This document shows positions 8,117-16,500 of a stretch of 36,273 nucleotides of DNA, in pieces. The position numbers and the translations under genes were made by a program. Source of the stretch: JAHBNG01 sp039028975 (lineage in GTDB: Bacteria > Chloroflexota > Anaerolineae > Caldilineales > Caldilineaceae). Position 1 is the first letter of the stretch; every line of letters starts with the position of its first letter. Location: contig JBCCHB010000161.1 of the NCBI GenBank assembly GCA_039028975.1, forward strand, positions 1 through 36,273, read 5' to 3'. The notes under the pieces are model-generated. The model was given only the letters and a program-made list of their open reading frames with translations. It made no database searches and was not told the DNA's origin.

Positions 8117-8165
8117 GCACGGGGGAGAAGCGCTCTTTAAAAGCGATATCCGAAGAACCCCGTGC
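8117..8165. repeat. Second inverted repeat in the same intergenic region
   Basis: GCACGGGG (8117-8124) pairs with CCCCGTGC (8158-8165). The flanks extend the similarity imperfectly (TGCAAC outside the left arm, ATCGCA outside the right arm). Together with the 7985-8034 hairpin it makes the 299-bp gap 7958-8256 almost entirely structured, with no convincing gene. Confidence 0.55.
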
Positions 8166-8256
8166 ATCGCACGCTTCGCTTAACAGATATGGCGAAATGA
8201 CATATCCCAGAGTCTTGTTGTCGTACGAAGGTTGTAGATTCTAATATTGGTAGGGT

Positions 8257-9135
8257 CTAATAATGCCCTAGCAGACCCCGTTTTTTCGCAACGCGCTCCG
8301 CTATGCTAAAAACAACAAGTCCTGCTCCCAGATAAAGCGAGGAATGGATAATTAGCCACATTAGGCTACCATCATGCCAGACGGCTGTAAAAGATTCGCC
8401 ATCCAAAATGATGCGACGTAGCACATGAATGCCTTGGGTGGTCGGTATTGTGTAAGAGACTGCCTGGAGCCACTCTGGGAATTTCGTTACAGCCAAAAAA
8501 GCACCGTTCAAAAAGAGAAGGGCATTCTGGACCATATTGGCCAGCGGCCCCACGTTCTTGAAGACCAGAGTTGCTCCGCCTATGACAAACCCAAAACCAT
8601 AGACGCCCAATAGAAGAATAATGAAGACCGGAACCGCTTCCCATCGCCATGGGAACCGAATATCAAAGGCCCACATCAACGGTAAGGCAATGAGCACGTT
8701 GGTCACTGTGGTCACCACAAATGTGGAGAGGGTGCGCCCCATAAGCACAACACTAGACGATGCTGGGCTCATATACCACTTTTCTAGCGTTCCCTGCTGA
8801 GCTTCTTCTCGAAGATTATAGGCCATGTTGCCGATGGCAATATTCGCATAGTAAGTAACCAGAAACCCTAGTAGCGCGGATGGCACGCGCTCAGGGTGCA
8901 ACTCACCTCCTCCAGCAAAGAAGACAATGCCAATAAACATGAAGATGGCCATAATCGATTCCGATAGCAAATTGAACTTATAGCTCCACTGGATTAGCAA
9001 GCCTTTGTAGACTTCGTTGGAAACGATGGTTGAGAGTAGACGCCACTGAGACATCAGTGGAGAAGTCAATCGATTTTCTTGTGGTGGGTAAGAGCGATTC
9101 GATGAATACACATTCGATGAATAAACAGTAGCCAT
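8257..9135 (-). CDS. ABC-2 type transporter permease
   Basis: 292 aa, inner membrane. About six hydrophobic segments start near residue 58 (SESIMAIFMFIGIVFFAGG) and end with LIIHSSLYLGAGLVVFSIAE. The layout and the stretch NLREEAQQGTLEKWYMSP fit ABC-2 (DrrB/NodJ-like) exporter permeases. The start has a good ribosome site (AGGAG, 6-7 nt upstream). The first 30 residues are polar and low-conservation, and they contain an in-frame duplication (VYSSNVYSSN) from a 15-bp tandem DNA repeat. It pairs with the ATPase gene 211 bp upstream on the same strand. The cargo (drug, lipid or polysaccharide) is unknown. Confidence 0.92.
   Translation of the reverse strand: MATVYSSNVYSSNRSYPPQENRLTSPLMSQWRLLSTIVSNEVYKGLLIQWSYKFNLLSESIMAIFMFIGIVFFAGGGELHPERVPSALLGFLVTYYANIAIGNMAYNLREEAQQGTLEKWYMSPASSSVVLMGRTLSTFVVTTVTNVLIALPLMWAFDIRFPWRWEAVPVFIILLLGVYGFGFVIGGATLVFKNVGPLANMVQNALLFLNGAFLAVTKFPEWLQAVSYTIPTTQGIHVLRRIILDGESFTAVWHDGSLMWLIIHSSLYLGAGLVVFSIAERVAKKRGLLGHY
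9096..9125 (-). repeat. 15-bp tandem duplication inside the permease 5' end
   Basis: Two adjacent near-identical 15-bp units (ATTCGATGAATA-C/A-AC on the plus strand) encode VYSSN twice at residues 4-13 of the permease. Being a multiple of three it keeps the frame. It is probably a recent slippage duplication in a non-conserved leader. Confidence 0.7.
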
Positions 9136-9195
9136 GGAGATCTCCTAGTTAACTTTTTGTACTGCGGTCTCGCTAACCGACAAAACTTGATAGTC

Positions 9196-9300
9196 GTCAT
9201 TCTGAGCGGGATTGACCCTTCATTTCCATTTAGGAGACCAGGGTTTTCGCGAGAGCTGCTGCAATTAAGCTGTCAGATCGGCGAAGAATCTCTACCCTGC
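9196..9300. repeat. Degenerate dispersed-repeat-like sequence between ATPase and permease
   Basis: The 211-bp gap 9136-9346 contains GTCATTCTGAGCG (9196-9208) and GCGAAGAATCTCTACC (9282-9297). These word pairs resemble the two halves of an intergenic repeat (GTCATTCTGAGCG / GCGAAGAATCTC) that I recall from many bacterial genomes, here split by about 75 bp. No gene is supported in this gap. Confidence 0.35.
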
Positions 9301-9346
9301 CAAAAATGCCGGATAGCAAATAATGCAGTTCGTTTTGAAGCAGAGC

Positions 9347-10318
9347 TTATTGCAACTGGTTCTGTGTAAGCTGCATGAACACCTCTTCAAGGCTGGGCTG
9401 TGCGCGTTCGAACGAATGGAGGCGCATCCCTTTTTGCTCCAGCAGCGCAAGAACCTGATAGATGCTTACATCATCTGGTAGTACCCCTGTAAGTAGCGTC
9501 CGCGCCTCTTTACCACTTATCGTTGCCGTGATCAATGGTAGCTCCGGTAGATGAGGTTCAACCTCGTTCGCGGTCATATCAAATCGAAACTCAAAATATT
9601 CTTGTTGAAAGAGGTTGAGCAACTTGGGCTTGAGTTCATCAACGATCATCTTCCCTTTTCGAATAATGACCACTCGATCACAAAGCTCTTCGGCCATATC
9701 GAGCTGGTGGGTTGTCAAGACAATTGTCTTGCCATAAGTGCGGGCTAATGCCTTTACCTGTTGTTTTACAGTGAAGGCAGCATGAACATCCAAGCCTAGG
9801 GTCGGTTCATCTAATAGAAGAATAGGTGGATCTGTAATCAACGCACAGGCAATCGCTACCTTTTGCTGCATCCCCCGGGAAAAACCTTTGACTTCATCGT
9901 TGCGGCGCTCCCACAGCTCTAATTCCCGTAACAGTGATTCTGCCCTTTGGCGGAGTGAACGACCGCTGAATCCTTTTAAGCGCCCAAAATAGAGCAAATT
10001 CTGCCAAGCCGTGAGTCGCCAATAGACATTGCGGGTTCCTTCGAGAACGGCCCCAACCTGACTCATGGCTTGGCTACGGTGGCTGATCACATCGATTCCA
10101 TTCAGTGACACCCGTCCTGCTGTGGGTCGCATCAAGCCGCACATCATTTTGATGGTGGTCGTCTTTCCCGCCCCATTCTCTCCCAGGAACCCCATCACTT
10201 GGCCTTGGGGAACCGTTAGGGATAGATCTTGTACTGCTTGAACCGCCTCTCGCCTATTTTTACGGTAGCTCTTACTCAGATTTTCGAGTCGTATTGCATG
10301 GTTGCTTGATTGATTCAT
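9347..10318 (-). CDS. ABC transporter ATP-binding protein (ABC-2 exporter)
   Basis: 323 aa. The N-terminal nucleotide-binding domain has Walker A GENGAGKTT (about residues 46-54), a Q-loop region, the signature FSRGMQQK in place of the canonical LSGGQ, Walker B ILLLDEPTLGLD and switch His in LTTHQLD. The C-terminal 80-100 residues form the accessory domain usual for DrrA/NatA-like exporters. It couples ATP hydrolysis to export through the permease encoded next on the same strand. An AGGTGA ribosome site precedes the ATG. A TGATTAG-TAC-CTAATCA palindrome lies about 100 bp upstream and may be its operator. Confidence 0.93.
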   Translation of the reverse strand: MNQSSNHAIRLENLSKSYRKNRREAVQAVQDLSLTVPQGQVMGFLGENGAGKTTTIKMMCGLMRPTAGRVSLNGIDVISHRSQAMSQVGAVLEGTRNVYWRLTAWQNLLYFGRLKGFSGRSLRQRAESLLRELELWERRNDEVKGFSRGMQQKVAIACALITDPPILLLDEPTLGLDVHAAFTVKQQVKALARTYGKTIVLTTHQLDMAEELCDRVVIIRKGKMIVDELKPKLLNLFQQEYFEFRFDMTANEVEPHLPELPLITATISGKEARTLLTGVLPDDVSIYQVLALLEQKGMRLHSFERAQPSLEEVFMQLTQNQLQ

Positions 10319-10463
10319 GGGTCACCTAATAGTGGATTTGGTTGATCACGTTTGCTCAGAGTGATATTGCCATTTCTTGATTAACAACTGACAGTCATTT
10401 GAGCCGTTACCGTCTACTGATTAGTACCTAATCAAATGCCTTGATGTACGTTGGGGAAGAAGA
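10319..10463. promoter_or_regulatory. Upstream region of the ABC operon with an operator-like palindrome
   Basis: TGATTAG (10418-10424) and CTAATCA (10428-10434) form a perfect 7-bp inverted repeat with a 3-nt spacer. It overlaps a second pair, CATTTGA (10396-10402) and TCAAATG (10432-10438). It lies about 100 bp before the ATPase start on the minus strand. This size and symmetry suit a dimeric repressor site, but no dedicated regulator is adjacent. Confidence 0.35.
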
Positions 10464-10593
10464 TTGATAATGGTGTCCCCGATTACAACCTTCGGGGATG
10501 ACATTGATAATGGTGAATTGATAATGGTGAATGAAGATGTCTTGGAAGCGAACCCGTTCACCATTCAAAATTCACCATTTACCGTTCACCATT
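10464..10593. repeat. 14-bp periodic repeats in inverted arrangement
   Basis: TTGATAATGGTGAA occurs as a perfect tandem pair at 10504-10517 and 10518-10531, with a third partial copy (12 bp) at 10464-10475. About 25 bp further on, TTCACCATT (its complement) occurs three times at 10557, 10571 and 10585, again with a 14-bp period. The two groups face each other and can form a long hairpin. No gene lies inside. Confidence 0.7.
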
Positions 10594-10607
10594 CGGGTTT
10601 GTTCAGG

Positions 10608-10850
10608 TTAGGAATTACCCGCTGGACCTTCATAAAAGTTTATTACTGGACTCTTTGACCGTGTTTGCATTCTCTGCATCAGAACCGTAAATCGGCTAAC
10701 CAGATTTGTGAACGATTCGCCAACCCTGGAGACCATGTTGCCCTGACGCGTGGAGCCTTCTGTAATTCTGCCATTTAGCGTTTGATGTTCAGGTTGCTGA
10801 TAGCGTGCGTTATGCTGAGTCTTCAAATCAAATAGTATATCTGGGGTCAT
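10608..10850 (-). CDS. Small 80-aa protein under a repeat-array promoter
   Basis: 80 aa; no family recognised and no membrane segment or signal peptide. It has a textbook ribosome site (AAGGAG, 9 nt before ATG). It starts about 50 nt downstream of a TATACT -10 box that is preceded by four TGRGAC-type repeats, the same promoter layout found before the hydrolase gene at 13428. Its N-terminal stretch DILFDLKTQHNARY (residues 4-17) is also detectable, mostly by synonymous changes, in the untranslated leader of the hydrolase gene. The C-terminal half is basic (RFTVLMQRMQTRSK). The control signals make it more than a chance ORF. It may be a small effector or leader gene co-regulated by the SARP-like regulator. 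Confidence 0.5.
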   Translation of the reverse strand: MTPDILFDLKTQHNARYQQPEHQTLNGRITEGSTRQGNMVSRVGESFTNLVSRFTVLMQRMQTRSKSPVINFYEGPAGNS

Positions 10851-10907
10851 ATTATGCTCTCCTTATCTGTCAATATATTGAATAGCTGGACTTGCTTCTT
10901 AACCATG

Positions 10908-10964
10908 AGTATAGCCACTCTGTGTCCCAAAACTATCTCTGAAAGCGTCTCAAAAAGCGTCTCA
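10908..10964 (-). promoter_or_regulatory. SARP-type operator array and promoter (copy A)
   Basis: On the minus strand: TGAGAC (10964-10959), TGAGAC (10952-10947), AGAGAT (10940-10935) and TGGGAC (10929-10924), with starts 12, 12 and 11 bp apart. A 10-nt spacer follows, then TATACT (10913-10908). Direct repeats with about one helical turn spacing ending close to the -10 box are the known binding layout of SARP-family activators. This promoter points at the 80-aa gene. Confidence 0.7.
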
Positions 10965-10977
10965 TTTGCTCAATTTG

Positions 10978-13428
10978 CTATTTCCAGGTAGCCAAACCAA
11001 CTTCATCTAGCACAAGTGTAGCAGCCTCTGTACTGTTGAAAAGGAAGCGTATTGAAGAGATGATTTCACTATTTAAGGCATTATTCTGTGCGACAAAATC
11101 AGTAAGAGGAAGTGCATAAGTTTGCAGAATGGGTTCACCTCGTTTGTTGGTATCGAACCAGTCGGCATTCAATTTACCGATGGTTGGCTGAAGTTGACCT
11201 TGGACGACCAAGGGTAAACGAGCCACCTCACCTGTCCGATCTGTCACTTCTACAGTTAGCCGAATACTCTCTTTGGGACCATCCTTCGCCTCGTTTCCTG
11301 TTGCATCGTGTTTCTCTATATCTTGCTCAACATTCAGTATTTCATCTGCATCGGCCAAAGCAACAGTAAGTGTATCGGCCTTGCCAACTATAAAATTGTC
11401 TGGCAATGTGATGGTATAGCTTGGCACACTGTTTTGCCGGTTCCAACCGAGATAAACAACGCGGTTATCATCATTTTCACCCCATTTTGTACCAATAGGC
11501 TGCTCCCGCCATATCGATAAGTCACGCCCGCTGATAAAGGCACCATCAATTGATGCCGTAGTGAGATCAATGTCTTCGCCATAGGCAGCTATATGGTGTA
11601 CGGTCGAATCGGCAAACCGGTTGACGTAGGTTGTCTCTGGTAGCCATTCGGCACCGCGCCACAGATCATAAAAGAGGGGTAGGTAGGCCCGCTCCTTCTT
11701 GAGCGATGCATCCAAGAATGCGCCACTCAGCACACGCATGATTTGGCGCTGCTCATCACCAGTCAGCAGTTGCTTCACGTTTAGGAGACGTACACCTGGC
11801 TGCGGAAGATCAAAGCGACCCCAGGTTGTGTTGAATTGACCGTGGTTGGCACCCCAAATGTAGACCGCTGCCTTAAAGTGGGTATGGGTGCTGTGCGTTT
11901 CCTTACCTAAATTGATGCGCTCGTATTGATCCATGCCCGCAAAGCTAACAACATCCATGTCTTGCGCACCGTGTACCACCAGATAGTCGATCCCCTCTAG
12001 TGTGGTTCCAATGCCTGCTGGTTGGTAATGGCCATCGACCGGTGCGATGGCAATGAGTGTACGAATGCCAAAGCCGTACTCAAAGCGCTGATTGGCATCA
12101 TCTGGGTAATGTTTGAGTTTGTTGAAGGCGGCTGCTATGGCTACAGCTTCACCACCGCGCGAGTGACCAACCAATGCTACTCTGTCGAGATCCACACGTT
12201 GGAAGAACGGGCTGGTGGCGTCTACACTCCACTCGCGCCACAGCTGCAAATGCTCTAGCAATAACCAGCCTCGCGCATCGTTCTCTGACCCCAGCCCATC
12301 AAAGATGTCAGACCAGCTAAGGTTCAAGAAATTCTCGTCGATCGATGCAACGACATAGCCACGGCTTGCGAGCATCTCACCGAGATATCCATAACCTTCG
12401 TCCGAGAAGTCCTGCATGGGGTGGTTGCCGTGCACAATCAACACCAGCGGCGAACGTTCTTCCTCTTCTCCGTCCCCTTTAGACCCATTTTCTTTGGACC
12501 AATCTGGATACCAAACACGACCATTACGCGGCAACCTCTCTGCATCAAAGCCCCAGAAGCGTGAGCGATCCCACGCGGTCAAACCATCCCATTCGATAAA
12601 GGATGATCCATCGACTGGATCCGTTACAAGGTCGACCTCGTAACCAAATTCAGGGCGATGCAGATCTGTTCCGCTGCCATATGTAAGCGTACGAACTGGA
12701 TATTCACCTTGGCGAGACGGATCGGCTAGAGCCAGCGGCTCGACTTGGGTTTGGCCCGGCCATGCATCAATCGGAACGGTAACGGATGTTCCGTCATCGA
12801 GAAGCCATAACGTAAATGATATTAGCCCAACTGAACTCACTGTAATGCTCATTGTAACAAATGTTCGGTGGCGACGAGTCAGCTGTCGCCAACCATCTCT
12901 TTGCCCAAACACGACACCAAGACCGCCTCCGAGTAGTATTAGAAGGACAACGAAGACTGCAATCGCAACCAAACTTGTAGTTACCGCTTGCCCGATGAGT
13001 AGTGTAAATAGCGTTAGCATGATGGGAGGAATGCTTGCCACAGTAAGCAGGCCAAAGAGTAGCGGTACACGCTTGAGTAACCAGATCACAAATGAGATAG
13101 CCGCGCCTATGCAGAGAGCAATCACTGCGCCAACGAGCATGCCTCCCAACAGTGGCAGGGGTTGGGTAAGTGGAGAGAAGAGCTGGATGAGAAAAATAAA
13201 TTGAAGAACCATCGCGCCCAAGAACATGGCCAAACCTGCCCCGCTCCATGTACGACTGTGTGGCCTCAGGTTGTGCCATGTTTGGGTAACCCAACTGCCC
13301 AGACCAGAGAGGAATCGAGCAATCTGTCCCATAAAGTTAAAGGAACCTGTGTTTCCGTCGTGATCACTGGGGGACTTCTGCCGCAATGAGTCGGGCATCG
13401 TTATGGTGAAAACTCTTTTTTGAATCAT
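10978..13428 (-). CDS. Membrane-anchored alpha/beta-hydrolase with C-terminal beta domain
   Basis: 816 aa from ATG at 13428, chosen because AAGGA lies 10 nt upstream; a GTG at 13479 would add 17 residues. The N-terminal third holds four or more hydrophobic helices (about residues 62-90, 95-120, 125-175 and 190-210). It is followed by an alpha/beta-hydrolase: oxyanion-region HGNHPMQDF (about 333), nucleophile Ser423 in VGHSRGGEA, acid in HGAQDMDVV, and catalytic His in WGANHGQF. The last 150 residues are beta-rich and may be an accessory or binding domain. An esterase or lipase-like activity is likely; the substrate is unknown. It is transcribed away from the large regulator and shares an operator array with it, so it is a probable target. 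Confidence 0.85.
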   Translation of the reverse strand: MIQKRVFTITMPDSLRQKSPSDHDGNTGSFNFMGQIARFLSGLGSWVTQTWHNLRPHSRTWSGAGLAMFLGAMVLQFIFLIQLFSPLTQPLPLLGGMLVGAVIALCIGAAISFVIWLLKRVPLLFGLLTVASIPPIMLTLFTLLIGQAVTTSLVAIAVFVVLLILLGGGLGVVFGQRDGWRQLTRRHRTFVTMSITVSSVGLISFTLWLLDDGTSVTVPIDAWPGQTQVEPLALADPSRQGEYPVRTLTYGSGTDLHRPEFGYEVDLVTDPVDGSSFIEWDGLTAWDRSRFWGFDAERLPRNGRVWYPDWSKENGSKGDGEEEERSPLVLIVHGNHPMQDFSDEGYGYLGEMLASRGYVVASIDENFLNLSWSDIFDGLGSENDARGWLLLEHLQLWREWSVDATSPFFQRVDLDRVALVGHSRGGEAVAIAAAFNKLKHYPDDANQRFEYGFGIRTLIAIAPVDGHYQPAGIGTTLEGIDYLVVHGAQDMDVVSFAGMDQYERINLGKETHSTHTHFKAAVYIWGANHGQFNTTWGRFDLPQPGVRLLNVKQLLTGDEQRQIMRVLSGAFLDASLKKERAYLPLFYDLWRGAEWLPETTYVNRFADSTVHHIAAYGEDIDLTTASIDGAFISGRDLSIWREQPIGTKWGENDDNRVVYLGWNRQNSVPSYTITLPDNFIVGKADTLTVALADADEILNVEQDIEKHDATGNEAKDGPKESIRLTVEVTDRTGEVARLPLVVQGQLQPTIGKLNADWFDTNKRGEPILQTYALPLTDFVAQNNALNSEIISSIRFLFNSTEAATLVLDEVGLATWK

Positions 13429-13482
13429 TGTGTCTTGTTCCTTCTCATTTGGTAATATGTGTCCAAACGCCAATAACACGCG

Positions 13483-13511
13483 TTGTGCTGTATCTCTAAA
13501 TCAAATATAAT
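13483..13511 (+). promoter_or_regulatory. Probable promoter of the SARP-like regulator
   Basis: A perfect -10 box TATAAT (13506-13511) with a weak -35, TTGTGC (13483-13488), 17 bp upstream. The transcript would start near 13518 and carry the four repeats at 13536-13576 in its leader. Regulator binding there could block its own transcription. Confidence 0.5.
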
Positions 13512-13518
13512 GTCTAAA

Positions 13519-13576
13519 AGTATAAGGCACCCACCGTCCCAGAGATGTGTCTCAAAGCGTCCCAAAAAGCGTCTCA
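13519..13576 (-). promoter_or_regulatory. SARP-type operator array and promoter (copy B)
   Basis: On the minus strand: TGAGAC (13576-13571), TGGGAC (13564-13559), TGAGAC (13554-13549) and TGGGAC (13541-13536). An 11-nt spacer follows, then TATACT (13524-13519). Total length is 58 bp against 57 bp in copy A, and the first 23 bases differ at one position only. It points at the hydrolase gene; the regulator ATG lies 24 bp beyond its other end. Confidence 0.72.
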
Positions 13577-13599
13577 TTTGAATTGCCGGGAATTTCTCT

Positions 13600-16500
13600 A
13601 TGTCCCAATTGACCCTTCGACTTCTTGGCCCACCTCTATTAGAAGTTGACAGCAAGCCCATCGATATTGGCCGACGAAAGGCAATTGCTCTTCTCGCTTA
13701 CCTGGCAACTACAGGAGAGGCTCACCATCGTGACACGCTCGCCTCTCTCTTTTGGCCAGAATATGATCAGAGCACGGCACGCTCGAATCTACGACGGACG
13801 CTCTCTGCCCTGAACAAGAGCATTGGCCAGGGCCTGCTTATCAGCCAGCGGTCTACCGTTGCCTTGGCATCAGCTTTTGAACCAACAGCTCTGCCAGAGC
13901 CAATGACCTGGTTGGATGTGGCTCACTTTCGGCACCTGTTGGCTACCTGCCAGCGTCATGAGCATCCGGTCAATCAGATATGTGAAGTTTGCTTATCTCT
14001 TTTGGGTGAAGCAGTTGCGCTCTATCGGAATGATTTTCTGGCTGGATTCACCCTGCGAGATAGTCCCGATTTTGACGATTGGCAATACTTTGAGGGCGAG
14101 AGCCTACGCCAGGAACTTGCCGATGCCTTAGAGCGTCTTGTATATGGCCACCTTGCCCTGGGCGAGCTGGATCAAGCCATCGCCTATGCTCGCCGCTGGC
14201 TGGCCCTTGATCCGCTTCATGAGCCAGTCCATCGCCACCTGATGATGCTTTACGCCAAATCCAATCGTCAGGCGGTCGCCCTTCGCCAATATGAGCAATG
14301 TGTTCAGGTTCTACAAGAAGAGATGGGCGTCTCCCCTTCATCCGAGACTCAAGAACTCCATACCGCAATCCGCACAGGTCGTCTGCAGCCAGCTTCGACT
14401 ACCGGCCTGAAGTTCACACCCGGCTCTCAGTCCACTGCCAATCGCTCGCAATCTACCGCCCACGCCCCTCTCACAAATAATGTCGAAGAGCCGCCATCTA
14501 CCAAATCCATAGCCGACACCAACGACGAACCGACTGCTGTTAACGAACTGCGCCTAGTTGCCGTGCTCTGTGTAGCGATTGTGGAGAGAGAGGTGGGAAT
14601 GGCTCTCTCTCCAGAGCGGATCGCGGCACAGATGAACCAATTGACCGAAATAGCCGTCCCCATCGTGGAACGCTACGAAGCCCACTTAGAATGGCTGCGA
14701 GGTGAGACGGCTTTGGCATTCTTTGGTGTTGATCGTACCCATGAAGATGATACCGAGCGGGCGTTACATGCAGTCCTAGAGTTGATGGCTACTGCGAAAG
14801 AGATGGACATGGTAGTAGCGGCAGGGGTTGCCATGGGTACTGTCTTTGTCGGCCAGCTAGGGAAGCCGCAGGCAATAACGAATTCGGGACCGCAGATTTC
14901 AGGCCCTGTTGTCACGTTGGCATCTCGCCTGCAAGGGGCCGCCGAGTCAGATGAAATTTTGGTCAGCGAAGCCCTGTATCGCCAGACATACAGGGCATTT
15001 CGGATGGAGCCACTACAGGAGCAAATTAGGGGGGTAACGGGCAATCCGTACCAGCTCCTAAGGCCGCGTCGACAGGCACGTAAGACTCGAGGCATTGAGG
15101 GGCTACGCGCTGAGCTGATCGGGCGAAGGGACGAACGCACCAAGCTTCTGCAAGCTGTGGAGCAGGTGAAGCAGGGGCAGGGTCAGATGATTTGCCTCGT
15201 TGGCGACGCTGGCCTTGGCAAAAGCCGACTCATGGCCGAACTTCAACTTGCACTTGGGGATTCCCTTCTTCAATCACCTACGAATGGATCACAAGCTGCT
15301 ACCACCCACCATCCGCTGCCCGCCATGAAAGATCATCTCCTCTGGCTCGAGGGACGCTGCCTAGAGATGGGGACGTCAGCCCGCTATTGGCCGATTCTAG
15401 ACGCCTTGCGCAGCTATCTGGGCTGGAAATTTGATGAGGACGAGCCAACCCGGGCCGGTCGCATTGGCCATGTGCTGGAGCAGTTGGTTACCGATGAAAT
15501 CTTAACAGACAAACAGCGAGAAGAGATTGGACCCTTGTTAGGCTATCTTCTTTCGCTGCGTTTCGGAAACGAGTGGGACGAGCGGCTTGCGTTTGCAGCC
15601 CCAGAGCAATTGCGTCATCGAACCTTGATTGGATTGCATGATCTTTTTGTGGCAATCTCCCATCAGCAGCCGACAATTCTCGTTCTGGAGGATCTGCACT
15701 GGGCCGACCCGCTGACCCTGGATCTGATTGCTGTATTCATGGAGGCGCTGGCTGATATACCGCTGCTGCTGCTCTGCATCTACCGTCCAGAGCAGGCCCA
15801 TCGTTGCTGGCAGTTGGCTACCCAGGCGCGGCGGAAGTGTCCCGAACGGTTTACCGAACTACACTTGCGCGAACTAACACCAAGCCAGAGCCGACGGATG
15901 ATTGCCTCATTGCTGGCCATTGATAACCTCCCCGAATCTGTACGAGAAATGATTCAGCAAAAGAGTGCTGGAAACCCCTTCTTTGTGGAAGAAGTAGTCC
16001 GCTCGTTGATTGATGCTGGGTTGGTGAGCCAACTAGACGGTCGCTGGCAGGCCACCCAACAGATCGAAACCGTAACCGTCCCCGAAAGTGTGCAAAGCCT
16101 AGTAATGGCCAGAGTCGACCGGCTGGAGCCGCCGCTCAAGCGCGTGTTACAGCAAGCCGCCATTATCGGACGGCTCTTTTCGCTGCGGTTGGTGGCCCAA
16201 CTTGTCTCTCAAGATTCTGCCCAACATATTGATTTGGGGGATGCCCTCTCAGCCTTAACCGAGCAGGCATTTATTTATCAAGAACGGATTGTGCCTGAGG
16301 AAGAGTATTCCTTCAAACATGCTCTTGCCCGGGACGCCGTCTACCATTCCTTACTCCTGGAGCAGCGGCAGCGTTATCATCGGCAAGCGGCCCTGGCATT
16401 GGAGAATCTTCATAGAATGCCGCGTGATGACCCTCATGGTCGAGCGGGTGAGGAGATTAGAGATGAGGCCAGCGCGAAGATTGGTTACGAAGCTGGCGAT

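Noticed and set aside
7973..8167. 64-aa minus-strand ORF
   Set aside because: It consists of the inverted repeats at 7985-8034 and 8117-8165 and is not protein-like.
13425..13661. 78-aa minus-strand ORF spanning the regulator start and operator array
   Set aside because: It overlaps the operator array and the regulator's start, and its only conserved part is the leader segment shared with the 80-aa gene, which has no start codon of its own.
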